Shown: positions 7,709 through 17,311, counted from the stretch's first letter. The stretch is DNA of 64,000 nt from Azoarcus sp. KH32C (GCF_000349945.1 NC_020516.1:2418001-2482000); one strand, 5' to 3'. Made by a program: numbers and translations. The notes: generated by a model from the sequence alone, not told the origin.

Positions 7709-8776
7709 GTGATTCCGGAATATATCGATACCTGGCAGATGACCGAGCCGGGCAAGTTGCAGAAGACCCGCGTGCCGATGCCCGAGCTGGGGCCGGGCGA
7801 CGTGGTGGTGAAGATCGCCGGCTGCGGTGTGTGCCATACCGACCTGTCGTATTTCTACATGGGCGTACCGACGGTGCAGAAGCCGCCGCTGTCGCTGGGG
7901 CATGAGATCTCGGGCGTGGTGATCGGCGGCGAGCCGTCGATGATCGGCAAGGAAGTGATCGTGCCGGCGGTGATTCCCTGTGGGGAATGCGAGCTGTGTC
8001 ACACCGGACGCGGCAATCGCTGTCTGTCGCAAAAGATGCCGGGCAATTCGATGGGGATCTACGGCGGTTATTCGAGCCACATCGTCGCGCAGTCGAAGTA
8101 TTTGTGCGTGGTCGAGAACCGCGGCAGCACGCCGCTCGAACATCTGGCGGTTGTGGCCGACGCGGTGACGACCCCGTATCAGGCCGCTGTGCGCGCCGAC
8201 CTGAAGAAGGATGATCTCGTGATCGTCATCGGGGCCGCGGGCGGTGTCGGCAGCTTCATGGTGCAGACCGCGAAGGGCATGGGCGCTAAGGCCGTGATCG
8301 GTATCGACATCAACGAAGAGAAGTTGATGATGATGCAGGACTTCGGTGCCGATTTCGTCATCAACCCGAAGGACAAGAGCGCGAAGGACGTCAAGGAGCT
8401 TTTCAAGGGCTTCTGCAAGGAGCGCGGCCTGCCGTCGAACTACGGCTGGAAGATCTTCGAGGTCACGGGCAGCAAGCCGGGGCAGGAGCTCGCGCTGTCG
8501 CTGCTGTCCTTCACCGGCAAGCTGGTGATCGTCGGCTACGGCACGGCGGAGACGAGCTACATGCTCTCGAAGCTGATGGCTTTCGATGCCGAAATCATCG
8601 GCACCTGGGGCTGCCCGCCGGACCGCTACGCGGCCGTGCGCGACATGTGCCTCGACGGCCGCATCAAGCTCGGCCCCTTCGTCGAGACCCGTCCGATGAG
8701 CCAGATCGAGCAAGTGTTCGACGAGGCGCACCACGGAAAACTGAAGCGACGCGTCATCCTGACGCCCGATTTCTGA
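7709..8776 (+). CDS. bzdX: 6-hydroxycyclohex-1-ene-1-carbonyl-CoA dehydrogenase BzdX
   Basis: This 355-residue zinc-dependent medium-chain dehydrogenase carries out the NAD+-linked oxidation of 6-hydroxycyclohex-1-ene-1-carbonyl-CoA to the 6-oxo compound. Catalytic zinc ligands are in GCGVCHTD and SLGHEISG. The structural zinc knot is CGECELCHTGRGNRC. The Rossmann motif is GAAGGVGSF, followed by GIDINEEK. The GTG at 7709 is taken as start because GGGGAGA lies at good spacing and the product begins MIPEYIDTW without an extension. Order and length match Had/BzdX enzymes. Confidence 0.93.
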   Translation: MIPEYIDTWQMTEPGKLQKTRVPMPELGPGDVVVKIAGCGVCHTDLSYFYMGVPTVQKPPLSLGHEISGVVIGGEPSMIGKEVIVPAVIPCGECELCHTGRGNRCLSQKMPGNSMGIYGGYSSHIVAQSKYLCVVENRGSTPLEHLAVVADAVTTPYQAAVRADLKKDDLVIVIGAAGGVGSFMVQTAKGMGAKAVIGIDINEEKLMMMQDFGADFVINPKDKSAKDVKELFKGFCKERGLPSNYGWKIFEVTGSKPGQELALSLLSFTGKLVIVGYGTAETSYMLSKLMAFDAEIIGTWGCPPDRYAAVRDMCLDGRIKLGPFVETRPMSQIEQVFDEAHHGKLKRRVILTPDF

Positions 8777-8813
8777 TCACGCACCCATCCCATAAAGAAA
8801 CAGGAGACATCTC

Positions 8814-9944
8814 ATGGCACTCGACTGGCTGCGCCGCGACAACCACCTCAAGGATCACTCGCTGCTCGACGAAGGGCATTTCGGCACGGAAGCGCCGTCT
8901 GTAATCTTCGAGAAGCGCCCCGTGACGGATCCGCAGGGCAATCAGGTTCCCGGGCTGTACGCCGCGTGGATCATCCTGAATAACCCGACGCAGTACAACT
9001 CCTACACGACCGAGATGGTCAAGGCCGTAATCGCGGGCTTTCAGCGCGCCTCGTCGGACCGCGACGTGGTCGCGGCCGTGTTCACCGCGGTCGGCGACAA
9101 GGCCTTCTGCACCGGCGGCAACACCGCCGAATACGCCGCCTACTACTCCCGCCGCCCGAACGAGTACGGCGAGTATATGGACCTCTTCAATGCGATGGTC
9201 GACGGCATCCTGAACTGCAAGAAGCCGGTGATCTGCCGCGTCAATGGCATGCGCGTCGGCGGCGGTCAGGAGATCGGCATGGCGACCGACATCACGATCA
9301 CGTCCGACATGGCGGTGTTCGGCCAGGCGGGCCCGAAGCATGGCAGCGCGCCGGACGGCGGCTCGACCGACTTCCTGCCGTGGATGTTGAACATGGAAGA
9401 CGCGATGTACAACTGCATCTCGTGCGAGCCGTGGAGCGCGTACAAGATGAAGGCGAAGAACCTTGTCACCAAGGTCGTGCCGGTTCTGAAGAAGGACGGT
9501 CAGTGGGTGCGCAACCCGCTGGTGCGCACTGACGCCTACGTCGATGACGGTGAGCTGGTGTATGGCGAGTCCGTCTCCGCCGAGCAGGCGAAGGCTGCGA
9601 AGGATCTGATCGGGCAATGCACGACGGACTTCTCGAAGCTCGACGAAGCGGTCAATGCGTTGGTGTGGAAGTTCACCAACTTGTTCCCGCACTGCCTGAT
9701 GAAGTCGATCGACGGCATCCGCGGCAAGAAGAAGTTCTTCTGGGACCAGTTCAAGCTCGCGAATCGTCACTGGCTGGCCGCCAACATGAACCACGAGGCG
9801 TGGCTCGGCTTCACCGCCTTCGACAGCAAGAAGCAGACGGGTAAGGACGTCATCGACTTCATCAAGTACCGCCAGCTGATCGCTGAAGGCGCAATGTTCG
9901 ACGAGAACTTCGCCGAGCAGGTCCTTCCGAAGCCGAAGGCCTGA
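8814..9944 (+). CDS. bzdY: 6-oxocyclohex-1-ene-1-carbonyl-CoA hydrolase BzdY
   Basis: This 376-residue crotonase-superfamily enzyme opens the ring of 6-oxocyclohex-1-ene-1-carbonyl-CoA to pimelyl-type CoA thioesters. It is longer than ordinary hydratases, as is usual for Oah/BzdY. Oxyanion-hole regions are CTGGNTAEYAAYY and NGMRVGGGQEIGMATD. FGQAGPKHGSAPDGG is characteristic of this subgroup. The start ATG has an AGGAGAC site 37 bases after bzdX. A terminator-like structure follows it. Confidence 0.94.
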   Translation: MALDWLRRDNHLKDHSLLDEGHFGTEAPSVIFEKRPVTDPQGNQVPGLYAAWIILNNPTQYNSYTTEMVKAVIAGFQRASSDRDVVAAVFTAVGDKAFCTGGNTAEYAAYYSRRPNEYGEYMDLFNAMVDGILNCKKPVICRVNGMRVGGGQEIGMATDITITSDMAVFGQAGPKHGSAPDGGSTDFLPWMLNMEDAMYNCISCEPWSAYKMKAKNLVTKVVPVLKKDGQWVRNPLVRTDAYVDDGELVYGESVSAEQAKAAKDLIGQCTTDFSKLDEAVNALVWKFTNLFPHCLMKSIDGIRGKKKFFWDQFKLANRHWLAANMNHEAWLGFTAFDSKKQTGKDVIDFIKYRQLIAEGAMFDENFAEQVLPKPKA

Positions 9945-9982
9945 CGCCGCGGTGCATTCAGTTTCATAAAGTCTCTCCCTTC

Positions 9983-10033
9983 CCGGGGTGGCGGACGCGG
10001 CATCGGCCGTTTTCCTCCCACCCCGGCCTTTTC
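9983..10033 (+). terminator. Terminator-like hairpin after bzdY
   Basis: CCGGGGTGG (9983-9991) pairs with CCACCCCGG (10018-10026) around a 26-base GC-rich loop, and CCTTTTCT follows. It lies in the 155-base gap before bzdZ. It could end part of the bzd transcript, with bzdZ and bzdA read through at lower level or driven by another promoter. The large loop makes full termination uncertain. Confidence 0.45.
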
Positions 10034-10099
10034 TGAAGTGGGGGGGCATTGCAGTTCACTGGCGGCGCGATTGTCGCCATGCAGCAGAAGGGGACTGAC

Positions 10100-10846
10100 A
10101 TGCAGTTGAAGGACAGGGTTGCAGTCGTGACCGGTGCGGGGCAGGGCATCGGCGCAGCGGTCGCGAAGGCCTATGGGCGTGAGGGAGCGAAGGTTGCGGT
10201 AATCGATCTCGACCAGGCGACTGCGGACCGCGTGGCCGGGCAGATCGTCGAGGCCGGGGGGCAGGCGATCGGTGTAGCGTGCAACGTCGCGGATCGCGCT
10301 CAGGTCGACGCAATGGCCGCGAAGGTCAACGCCGAGTGGGGACGCATCGACATCCTCGTCAATAACGCCGGCATCACGCGTACGGCGATGCTCAACAAGA
10401 TGACGCCCGACCAATGGCAACAGGTGCTCGGGGTGCATCTCACCGGCGCATTCAACTGCCTCCAGGCGGTGGTTGGCGGGATGATCGAGCGCCAGTACGG
10501 CCGGATCATCTACGTGACTTCTACCGCCGGGGTGCTGGGCACCATCGGGCAGATCAACTACAGCGCGGCCAAGGCCGGCATCCTGGGGATGACGAAGAGC
10601 ACCGCCAAGGAGCTCGCGCGCTACAACATCACGGCGAACGCGATCGCGCCGGGGGCGGCGACGCCGATGACCGAGACGATCCGCACCGATGATCGCTTCA
10701 AGGAGAAATACCTCGACCGCATTCCGCTCGGACGCTGGGCGGAGCCCGAGGAAATCACGCCGGTGTTCGTGTTCTTCGCGTCGGACGCGTCGAGCTACGT
10801 CACCGGGCAGGTGCTGGCGGCGGACGGCGGGATGACGATCCACTAG
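10100..10846 (+). CDS. bzdZ: Short-chain dehydrogenase BzdZ
   Basis: This 248-residue classical SDR has the cofactor motif GAGQGIGAAVA, then NNAG (VNNAGITR), serine region TSTAGVLG and catalytic YSAAKAG. It resembles beta-ketoacyl reductase/3-hydroxyacyl-CoA dehydrogenases, and its place in the operon fits lower-pathway beta-oxidation of the ring-opened product. The substrate is not proven by sequence. ATG 10100 was chosen over an upstream in-frame start because AAGGGG precedes it at proper spacing and the protein then begins at the usual SDR N-terminus (MQLKDRVAVVTG). Confidence 0.88.
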   Translation: MQLKDRVAVVTGAGQGIGAAVAKAYGREGAKVAVIDLDQATADRVAGQIVEAGGQAIGVACNVADRAQVDAMAAKVNAEWGRIDILVNNAGITRTAMLNKMTPDQWQQVLGVHLTGAFNCLQAVVGGMIERQYGRIIYVTSTAGVLGTIGQINYSAAKAGILGMTKSTAKELARYNITANAIAPGAATPMTETIRTDDRFKEKYLDRIPLGRWAEPEEITPVFVFFASDASSYVTGQVLAADGGMTIH

Positions 10847-10896
10847 AGATCACACCGCAGCGCAGGCCGGCTCGGAGAAACCAGGAGGAGGAGCAA

Positions 10897-12498
10897 ATGG
10901 CGGAACTCAGCGTCGCGGATCACAGTGTCAGCCCACCGCGAATCACCATCCCGCGCGAATACAACGCGGCGCACGACCTAATCGAGCGCAACCTGCGCGC
11001 GGGGCGCGGCGACAAGACGGCGGTGATCGACCAGTCGGGCAGCTACACCTACGCGCAACTTGCCGAACGGGTCGATCGCTTCGCGCATGCACTGGGCGAA
11101 CTCGGCATCCGAATGGAAGAGCGGGTGCTGTTGTGCCTGCTCGATACCATCGACTTTCCCACGGCCTTTCTCGGCTGTATCAAGGCAGGCGTGGTGCCGA
11201 TTCCGGTCAACACGCTTCTGACCGCGTCGGACTACACCTACATGCTGCGCGACAGCCGTGCGCGCGCGCTGGTCGTGTCGTCGGTGCTGCTGCCGGCCTT
11301 TTCGACGGCGATCGAATCCAGCCCCTTCGTGAAGAACGTCGTCGTATCGGGCGGCGATGCGGGGACGCGCGGCGGGCATCTCGATTTCGCCGAACTCGTC
11401 GCGTCGCCGCGTCCGCCTTTCGAGCCCGCGCCGACCTGTGCGGACGACGCCTGTTTCTGGCTCTACTCGTCGGGCTCGACCGGCGCGCCGAAAGGCACGG
11501 TGCATCTGCATTCGAGCCTCATCAATACGGCGGAACTCTACGCACGGCCCGTCCTCGGCGTGCGTGAGGACGACGTGGTGTTCTCGGCGGCGAAGCTGTT
11601 CTTCGCCTACGGGCTGGGCAACGGCCTGACCTTTCCGTTCTCGGTCGGTGCGACGGCGGTGCTGATGGCCGAACGTCCGACGCCGGCGGCGGTGTTCCGC
11701 GTGCTGCGCGAACACCAGCCGACGATCTACTGCGGCGTGCCGACGCTCTATGCGTCGATGCTCGCGAGCCCCGAGCTGCCGGGGCGTGAGGAGCTGTCGA
11801 TCCGCCGTTGCGCCTCTGCGGGCGAGGCCTTGCCCGCAGAGGTCGGCAAGCGCTGGACGGAGCATTTCGGCGTCGAGATCCTCGATGGGCTCGGGTCGAC
11901 CGAGATGCTGCACATCTTCCTGTCGAACCGGGCCGGCGAGGTTCACTACGGCACGAGCGGCAGACCGGTGCCAGGTTACGAGCTGCGGTTGATCGGCGAC
12001 GACGGGCACGAAGTCGGGCCGGGCGAGCCGGGCGAGTTGCAGGTGCGGGGTCCAACGAGTGCGGCCCTGTACTGGAACAACCGCACGAAGAGCCGCGAGA
12101 CCTTCGTCGGCCAATGGACGCGCAGCGGCGACAAGTACACACAGGATGCGGACGGCAACTACGTGTATTCCGGCCGCAACGACGACATGCTCAAGGTCGG
12201 CGGCATCTACGTGTCGCCGATCGAGGTCGAGTCGGCGCTGATCACCCACAACGCCGTGCTTGAGGCCGCGGTGGTGGGGAAGGCCGACGAGGATGGGCTG
12301 ATCAAGCCGCTCGCCTTCGTCGTGCTGAAGCCTGGGCAGGGGCCGTCGAAGTCGCTCGCGGATGAATTGAAGTTGCATGTGAAGTCGAAGCTCGCGCCGT
12401 ACAAGTATCCGCGCTGGCTCGAGTTCGTCGACGAGTTGCCGAAGACCGCGACCGGAAAGATCCAGCGATTCAAGCTGCGGTCCTTGTCGACGGCGTAG
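10897..12498 (+). CDS. bzdA: Benzoate-CoA ligase BzdA
   Basis: This 533-residue ANL-superfamily enzyme activates benzoate with ATP and CoA, the entry step of the pathway. The phosphate loop is YSSGSTGAPKGTVH. The adenine motif GLGSTEMLHIFLSN is typical of benzoate-CoA ligases. The hinge and C-terminal motifs are SGDKYTQDADGNYVYSGR and KTATGKIQRFKL, with the catalytic lysine in the latter. The start has an AGGAGGAGGAG site. It closes the catabolic gene set, and 61 bases later the transporter genes begin in the same direction. Confidence 0.95.
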   Translation: MAELSVADHSVSPPRITIPREYNAAHDLIERNLRAGRGDKTAVIDQSGSYTYAQLAERVDRFAHALGELGIRMEERVLLCLLDTIDFPTAFLGCIKAGVVPIPVNTLLTASDYTYMLRDSRARALVVSSVLLPAFSTAIESSPFVKNVVVSGGDAGTRGGHLDFAELVASPRPPFEPAPTCADDACFWLYSSGSTGAPKGTVHLHSSLINTAELYARPVLGVREDDVVFSAAKLFFAYGLGNGLTFPFSVGATAVLMAERPTPAAVFRVLREHQPTIYCGVPTLYASMLASPELPGREELSIRRCASAGEALPAEVGKRWTEHFGVEILDGLGSTEMLHIFLSNRAGEVHYGTSGRPVPGYELRLIGDDGHEVGPGEPGELQVRGPTSAALYWNNRTKSRETFVGQWTRSGDKYTQDADGNYVYSGRNDDMLKVGGIYVSPIEVESALITHNAVLEAAVVGKADEDGLIKPLAFVVLKPGQGPSKSLADELKLHVKSKLAPYKYPRWLEFVDELPKTATGKIQRFKLRSLSTA

Positions 12499-12559
12499 AA
12501 CCCCGCAGCACAACCAGAACCAGAGCCGCACAAGCGGCCATCCACTGGAGGAGTGTCAA

Positions 12560-13747
12560 ATGAAGCAAGGTTTCAATCGCCGTGATTTCCTGCTGTCCAG
12601 CGCCGGCCTTGCCGGCGGTCTTGCCCTGCCTTCGGCGCCGCTTTTCGCTCAGTCCGCGAAGAAGATCCGCGTCGGGTTGATGTTGCCGTACACCGGTACC
12701 TATGCCTCGTTGGGTACCGCCATCACCAACGGCTTCAAGCTTGCCGTCGATCAGGGAGGCGGCAAGCTCGGGGGGCGGGAGATCGAGTATTTCACCGTGG
12801 ACGACGAGTCCGATCCGGCCAAGGCGCCAGAGAACGCCAACAAGCTCGTCAAGCGCGACAATGTCGGCCTTCTGATCGGCACCGTCCATTCCGGTGTCGC
12901 GCTCGCAATGACGCGCGTCGCCCGTGAAAACAATACCTTGCTGATCGTCCCGAACGCCGGCGCGGACGAGATCACCGGGCCGCTCTGTGCGCCGAACATC
13001 TTTCGCACCTCCTTCTCCGCGTGGCAGCCGGCGTACGCGATGGGGCAGGTGATGGCGGATCGCAAGCACAAGAACGTCGTCACGCTGAGCTGGAAGTATG
13101 CCTTCGGCGAGCAGTCGGTCGCGGGCTTCAAGGAGGCCTTCGAGAAAGCGGGCGGTAAGGTCGTGAAGGAGATGTATCTGCCCTTCCCGAATGTCGAGTT
13201 CCAGCCCTATCTGACCGAGATCGCGGCGCTGAAGCCGGATGCGGTGTTTGTGTTCTTCGCCGGTGGCGGCGCGGTCAAGTTCGTGAAGGACTACGACGCG
13301 GCGGGATTGAAGAAGTCGATCCCGCTTTACGGTTCGGGCTTCCTCACTGACGGCACACTCGAGGCTCAGGGCGAATCCGCCGACGGAATCATGACGACGT
13401 TGCACTACGCGGACGGGCTGGATCTTGCGAAGGACAAGGCCTTCCGGACTGCCTATGCGATGACCTTCAAGAGCCAGCCGGACGTTTACGCCGTGCAGGG
13501 CTATGACGCGGCGCAACTGTTCGGCGCGGGGCTTGCGACCGTGGGCGGCGACGTGAGCAAGCGTGCGGAGCTCATCAAGGCGATGGAATCGGCGACGATC
13601 GACAGTCCGCGCGGACGCTTCACTCTGTCGAAGGCCCACAACCCGGTGCAGGACATCTACCTGAGAAAGGTGGAGGCGAAGCAGAACAAATTGGTGACTG
13701 TCGCCGCGAAGGCACTCGCGGATCCGGCGCGCGGCTGCCGGATGTAA
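12560..13747 (+). CDS. Periplasmic binding protein of LIV-type ABC importer (probable benzoate uptake)
   Basis: This 395-residue solute-binding protein of the LivJ/LivK (Peripla_BP_6) family has a Tat-like signal (NRRDFLLSS followed by a hydrophobic segment ending LFAQS), so it may be exported folded. The mature part starts KKIRVGLMLPYTGTYA, the normal family start. Homologues bind branched amino acids or aromatic acids. Location directly behind benzoate-CoA ligase suggests benzoate or a related acid, which is inference. From memory, related clusters carry such transporter genes as bzdB1 to bzdB5. I leave the symbol blank because I cannot verify it here. Start site: GGAGGAG. Confidence 0.85.
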   Translation: MKQGFNRRDFLLSSAGLAGGLALPSAPLFAQSAKKIRVGLMLPYTGTYASLGTAITNGFKLAVDQGGGKLGGREIEYFTVDDESDPAKAPENANKLVKRDNVGLLIGTVHSGVALAMTRVARENNTLLIVPNAGADEITGPLCAPNIFRTSFSAWQPAYAMGQVMADRKHKNVVTLSWKYAFGEQSVAGFKEAFEKAGGKVVKEMYLPFPNVEFQPYLTEIAALKPDAVFVFFAGGGAVKFVKDYDAAGLKKSIPLYGSGFLTDGTLEAQGESADGIMTTLHYADGLDLAKDKAFRTAYAMTFKSQPDVYAVQGYDAAQLFGAGLATVGGDVSKRAELIKAMESATIDSPRGRFTLSKAHNPVQDIYLRKVEAKQNKLVTVAAKALADPARGCRM

Positions 13748-13766
13748 TCGGGTCTGGGAAACGGCG

Positions 13767-13785
13767 GGGCGCGTTCGCCGCGCCC
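13767..13785 (+). promoter_or_regulatory. Hairpin between binding-protein and permease genes
   Basis: GGGCGCG pairs with CGCGCCC around TTCGC in the 175-base gap between the binding-protein gene and the first permease gene. No T-run follows. Stem-loops at this place in ABC operons commonly leave more binding protein than permease. The rest of the gap shows no gene. Confidence 0.5.
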
Positions 13786-13922
13786 ATTACAGGGGGTGGG
13801 CGCGTTACCTGCGAGTCCGGCCCCGCCGTCACCCTACTCGACACGCTTGTGCGGTGCGTGCCTCGGTGCGCGCCGCGGTTGCACTCGCACCCCGGGCGCA
13901 TCGCGCCTGCAAGGACATCGCC

Positions 13923-14783
13923 ATGGAAACATTCCTGATCCAGCTGCTGAACGCGCTGCAGTACGGCTTGCTGCTCTTCCTGGTCGCAAGCGGACTGACG
14001 CTGATCTTCGGCATCATGGGTATCATCAACCTCGCGCACGGCAGCTTCTACATGATGGGCGCCTACATGGCGTTCTCGCTGACGGCGCTCACCGACAACC
14101 TCTTGATCGCGGTCGTGCTCGGCATCGCGCTCAGCGCGCTGATCGGTTTCCTCCTCGAATGGGGACTCTTCAGCAAGCTCTACAAACGCGACCACCTCGA
14201 CCAGGTGCTGCTGACCTACGGCCTGATCCTGATGTTCGAGGAACTGCGCAGCATGATCGTCGGCGACGAGGTGCACGGCCTCGGCATCCCCGCGCTGTTG
14301 TCGGCCTCGATCCCGCTCAACGAGACCTTGAGCTATCCGGTATATCGGCTCTTCATCTCCGGCGTGTGCATTGCACTGGCATCGCTGATGTACTGGCTGA
14401 TCCGCTACACGCGACTCGGCATGATGATCCGCGCGGGCAGCTCCAACCGGGAGATGGTGCAGGCGCTCGGCATCAACATCGACCTGATCTACCGCATCGT
14501 GTTCGGGCTCGGCGTGACGCTGGCGGCGCTGGCGGGGATGCTCGCGGCGCCCGTGTCGTCCGTGTATCCGGGCATGGGCAACCAGGTGTTGATCATCTGC
14601 TTCGTCGTCGTCGTGATCGGCGGGGTCGGCTCGGTGTGGGGGGCGTTCGTCGCGGCGGTGCTGATCGGCCTGGCCGATACTTTCGGCAAGGTTCTCGTGC
14701 CCGATTACGCCGGCCTTTCCGTCTATGTATTGATGGCTGCGGTGCTGCTGTGGCGGCCCGAAGGCATCTTCCGGAGGATCTGA
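13923..14783 (+). CDS. LIV-type ABC transporter permease, LivH-like
   Basis: This 286-residue inner-membrane permease is built of hydrophobic helices. Family signatures are LIFGIMGIINLAHGSFYMMGAY near the N-terminus (split by short polar turns) and the coupling region MIRAGSSNREMVQALG. The start ATG 13923 follows AAGGACA and begins METFLIQLLNAL, the typical family start. An upstream in-frame ATG would add a hydrophilic arm without a ribosome site. It pairs with the next gene to form the channel of the aromatic-acid importer. Confidence 0.88.
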   Translation: METFLIQLLNALQYGLLLFLVASGLTLIFGIMGIINLAHGSFYMMGAYMAFSLTALTDNLLIAVVLGIALSALIGFLLEWGLFSKLYKRDHLDQVLLTYGLILMFEELRSMIVGDEVHGLGIPALLSASIPLNETLSYPVYRLFISGVCIALASLMYWLIRYTRLGMMIRAGSSNREMVQALGINIDLIYRIVFGLGVTLAALAGMLAAPVSSVYPGMGNQVLIICFVVVVIGGVGSVWGAFVAAVLIGLADTFGKVLVPDYAGLSVYVLMAAVLLWRPEGIFRRI

Positions 14784-14785
14784 CG

Positions 14786-15775
14786 ATGCCCCCCATTACA
14801 CCTGCCGCCGCAAAGAAAGTGCGGAGCTACCTGCCGCTCGTGCTGCTTGTGCTGGCGCTGTTTCCGGTGTTCGGCTCGAGCTATTACAACGAGCTGGTCG
14901 CGAAGATCATGATCATGACGATCTTCGCGATGAGCCTGGACCTGCTGGTCGGCTTCACCGGCCTTGTGAGCTTCGGCCACGCCGCGTTCTTTGGCGTCGC
15001 CGCCTACAGCGTCGTGCTGCTGTCGCCGAAGTACGATCCGGGGAGCCTGTGGCTGGTGCTGCCTGCGGCGGTGCTCACCGGTGCGGCGGTCGCCTTCGTC
15101 GTGGGGCTCTTCGTGCTGCGGACGAAGGGCATCTACTTCATCATGGTGACGCTCGCGTTCGCGCAGATGATCTACTTCATCTTCCACGATTCGCCGTTGG
15201 GCGGCGGCTCCGACGGAGTGTTCCTCAACGTGAAGCCGGAGCTCAGGATCGGCGAGACGCTGCTCCTCGATCTCGGCTCGCCGATGCAGTTCTACTACGT
15301 CGTGCTCGCTGCGCTCGTCGTCTGCTATGTGTTCCTGCGCGTGCTGCTGCGCTCGCCGCTGGGGCATGCGCTGGCGGGCATCAAGAGCAACGAGCACCGC
15401 ATGCTGTCGCTCGGCTTCCCGGTGTTCCTCTACAAGCTCGCGGGCTTTGTTACGGCGGGTGGCTTGGCGGGGCTCGCGGGCTTCTTGTCCGCCTGCCAGT
15501 TCGGCTTCGTGACGCCCGAGATCCTATCCTGGCACCACTCGGGCAACGTGCTGCTGATGGTGATCCTCGGCGGCCTCGGCACGCTCAACGGCGCGGCGAT
15601 CGGCGCGTTTGCCTTCGTCGTGCTGCAGGAGGTGTTTTCGTCGGTGACCAAGCACTGGCAGTTCCTGATGGGCGCGGTGATCGTCACGGTCGTGATGGTG
15701 CTGCCGGGCGGGCTGTCAAGCCTGCCCCGTCGCCTGAAGGGCCTGCTGATCGGGGGAGGGAACCAGAATGGATGA
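14786..15775 (+). CDS. LIV-type ABC transporter permease, LivM-like
   Basis: This 329-residue second permease has about nine or ten hydrophobic segments, with LLVGFTGLVSFGHAAFFGVA and GGLGTLNGAAIGAF as family signatures. The coupling helix is LRSPLGHALAGIKSNEHR. ATG 14786 lies 2 bases after the LivH-like stop with GGAGGATC as ribosome site inside that gene, indicating coupled translation. The 3' end overlaps the LivG-like gene by 8 bases. Confidence 0.88.
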   Translation: MPPITPAAAKKVRSYLPLVLLVLALFPVFGSSYYNELVAKIMIMTIFAMSLDLLVGFTGLVSFGHAAFFGVAAYSVVLLSPKYDPGSLWLVLPAAVLTGAAVAFVVGLFVLRTKGIYFIMVTLAFAQMIYFIFHDSPLGGGSDGVFLNVKPELRIGETLLLDLGSPMQFYYVVLAALVVCYVFLRVLLRSPLGHALAGIKSNEHRMLSLGFPVFLYKLAGFVTAGGLAGLAGFLSACQFGFVTPEILSWHHSGNVLLMVILGGLGTLNGAAIGAFAFVVLQEVFSSVTKHWQFLMGAVIVTVVMVLPGGLSSLPRRLKGLLIGGGNQNG

Positions 15776-16529
15776 ACTCGTACTGGCTGCCCGCGGGCTG
15801 TCGCGCCGCTTCGGGGGCCTCTTCGCGAACAAGGACGTCTCGCTCGACCTGCATCGCGGCAAGCTGCACGCGGTGCTGGGACCGAACGGGGCGGGCAAGT
15901 CGACGTTGATCAACCTGCTGTCGGGCGACCTGCCGCCGTCGGAAGGGCAGATCCTGCTTCGCGACGAAGACATTTCCGGTTGGAGCCCCGACAAACGCTC
16001 GCGCGCCGGCATCGGCCGCAGCTACCAGCGCACCAACATCTTCCCGGGCTTTACGGTGTTCGAGAACTGCCGCCTCGCCGCGCAATCGCGTGTGCCTCGC
16101 GCCCTGCGGATCCTGTCGAAGGCCGTGTCCTATGCGGACCTGAATGAGACCGCGGACCGTGCGCTGGAGCAGGCGGGCCTAGCCGAACGGCGCGACGTCG
16201 TCGCCGGCACACTGAGTCACGGCGAGCAGCGCCAGCTCGAGATCGCGATGGTGCTCGCGACCTCGCCGTCCGTGCTGTTGCTCGACGAGCCGCTCGCGGG
16301 CATGGGGCCCGAGGAGTCGCAGGCGATGGTCGCGCTGCTGAAGAGGCTCGCGCCGGAGCACGCGATCCTGCTCGTCGAACACGATATGGACGCGGTGTTC
16401 GCTGTCGCCGATGTCATCACCGTGATGGTGACCGGGCAAGTCCTCGAAAGCGGACCGCCGGAGCAGATCCGCGAAAGCATCGCAGTGCAGGAAGCCTATC
16501 TGGGCGCGGGGGAGAACGACGATGAGTGA
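15768..16529 (+). CDS. LIV-type ABC transporter ATPase, LivG-like
   Basis: This 253-residue ATP-binding protein has Walker A GPNGAGKST, the LSHGEQRQLEIA signature, Walker B (VLLLDEPLAGMG) and the switch histidine in LVEHDMD. The inserted region (GRSYQRTNIFPGFTVFENC) is typical of LivG. It overlaps the genes on both sides by 8 bases, showing tight co-translation. Confidence 0.9.
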   Translation: MDELVLAARGLSRRFGGLFANKDVSLDLHRGKLHAVLGPNGAGKSTLINLLSGDLPPSEGQILLRDEDISGWSPDKRSRAGIGRSYQRTNIFPGFTVFENCRLAAQSRVPRALRILSKAVSYADLNETADRALEQAGLAERRDVVAGTLSHGEQRQLEIAMVLATSPSVLLLDEPLAGMGPEESQAMVALLKRLAPEHAILLVEHDMDAVFAVADVITVMVTGQVLESGPPEQIRESIAVQEAYLGAGENDDE

Positions 16530-17238
16530 AGTACTTCTGGAAGCCGAAGGGCTGCATACCTTCTACGGTAGCAGCCACATCCTGCACGGCATCGACTTCT
16601 CCGTGCGCCGCGGCGAAACGCTCGGCCTGATGGGCCGCAACGGCATGGGCAAGACGACGCTGATCCGCAGCCTGCTCGGCCACGTCCGCCCGCGGCATGG
16701 GCGGGTCGTCGTGCGCGGCAAGACAATGACGGGCGCGGCACCCTACATGGTTGCGCGCAAGGGCATCGCGTATGTGCCCGAAGGGCGGGGCATCTTCCCG
16801 AACCTGTCGGTGCGCGAGAACCTGATCATGGCGGCGAAACCGGGCGTCGACGGGCGGCGCGACTGGACCTACCAGCGTGTGCTCGACACCTTCCCGCGGC
16901 TCGGCGAGCGGCTCACGAACGGCGGCGGGCAGCTCTCGGGCGGCGAGCAGCAGATGCTGACGATTGGCCGTGCGCTGATGACGAACCCGGATCTGCTGAT
17001 CCTCGACGAGGCGACTGAGGGGCTCGCACCGCTGATTGCGAAGGAGATCTGGTACATCGTCCGCCAGATCCGCGCGACCGGCATTGCGACGATCGTCATC
17101 GACAAGAATCACGTGGCGGTGACGTCGATTTCGGATCGGAATGTGATTCTGGTGAAAGGGAAGGTTGCGCATGAGGCGACGAGCGAGGAACTTCGCGCCA
17201 ATCCCGAACTGCTGCACAAACACCTGGGCGTGAGCTAA
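16522..17238 (+). CDS. LIV-type ABC transporter ATPase, LivF-like
   Basis: This 238-residue ATP-binding protein has Walker A GRNGMGKTT, signature LSGGEQQMLTIGRAL, Walker B (LLILDEATEGLAP) and YVPEGRGIFPNLSVREN, typical of LivF. The usual switch-loop histidine is changed: the segment reads IDKNHVAV, which is common in this branch. It ends the benzoate-linked transcription unit. The convergent adhesin gene ends 92 bases away. Confidence 0.9.
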   Translation: MSEVLLEAEGLHTFYGSSHILHGIDFSVRRGETLGLMGRNGMGKTTLIRSLLGHVRPRHGRVVVRGKTMTGAAPYMVARKGIAYVPEGRGIFPNLSVRENLIMAAKPGVDGRRDWTYQRVLDTFPRLGERLTNGGGQLSGGEQQMLTIGRALMTNPDLLILDEATEGLAPLIAKEIWYIVRQIRATGIATIVIDKNHVAVTSISDRNVILVKGKVAHEATSEELRANPELLHKHLGVS

Positions 17239-17265
17239 CGTCCGAGTGGCATATTGCTTCGGTGC

Positions 17266-17311
17266 AAAAAAGCTCGGCCGCCGACGGCTCGCAAGGAGCA
17301 CGTCGGCGGCC
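17266..17311 (-). terminator. Rho-independent terminator of the RTX/VCBS gene
   Basis: On the - strand, GGCCGCCGACG (17311-17301) pairs with CGTCGGCGGCC (17286-17276) around a 14-base loop and is followed by GAGC and six Ts. It lies 20 bases after the stop of the giant adhesin gene. The + strand side lacks a T-run, so it mainly serves the - strand. Confidence 0.85.
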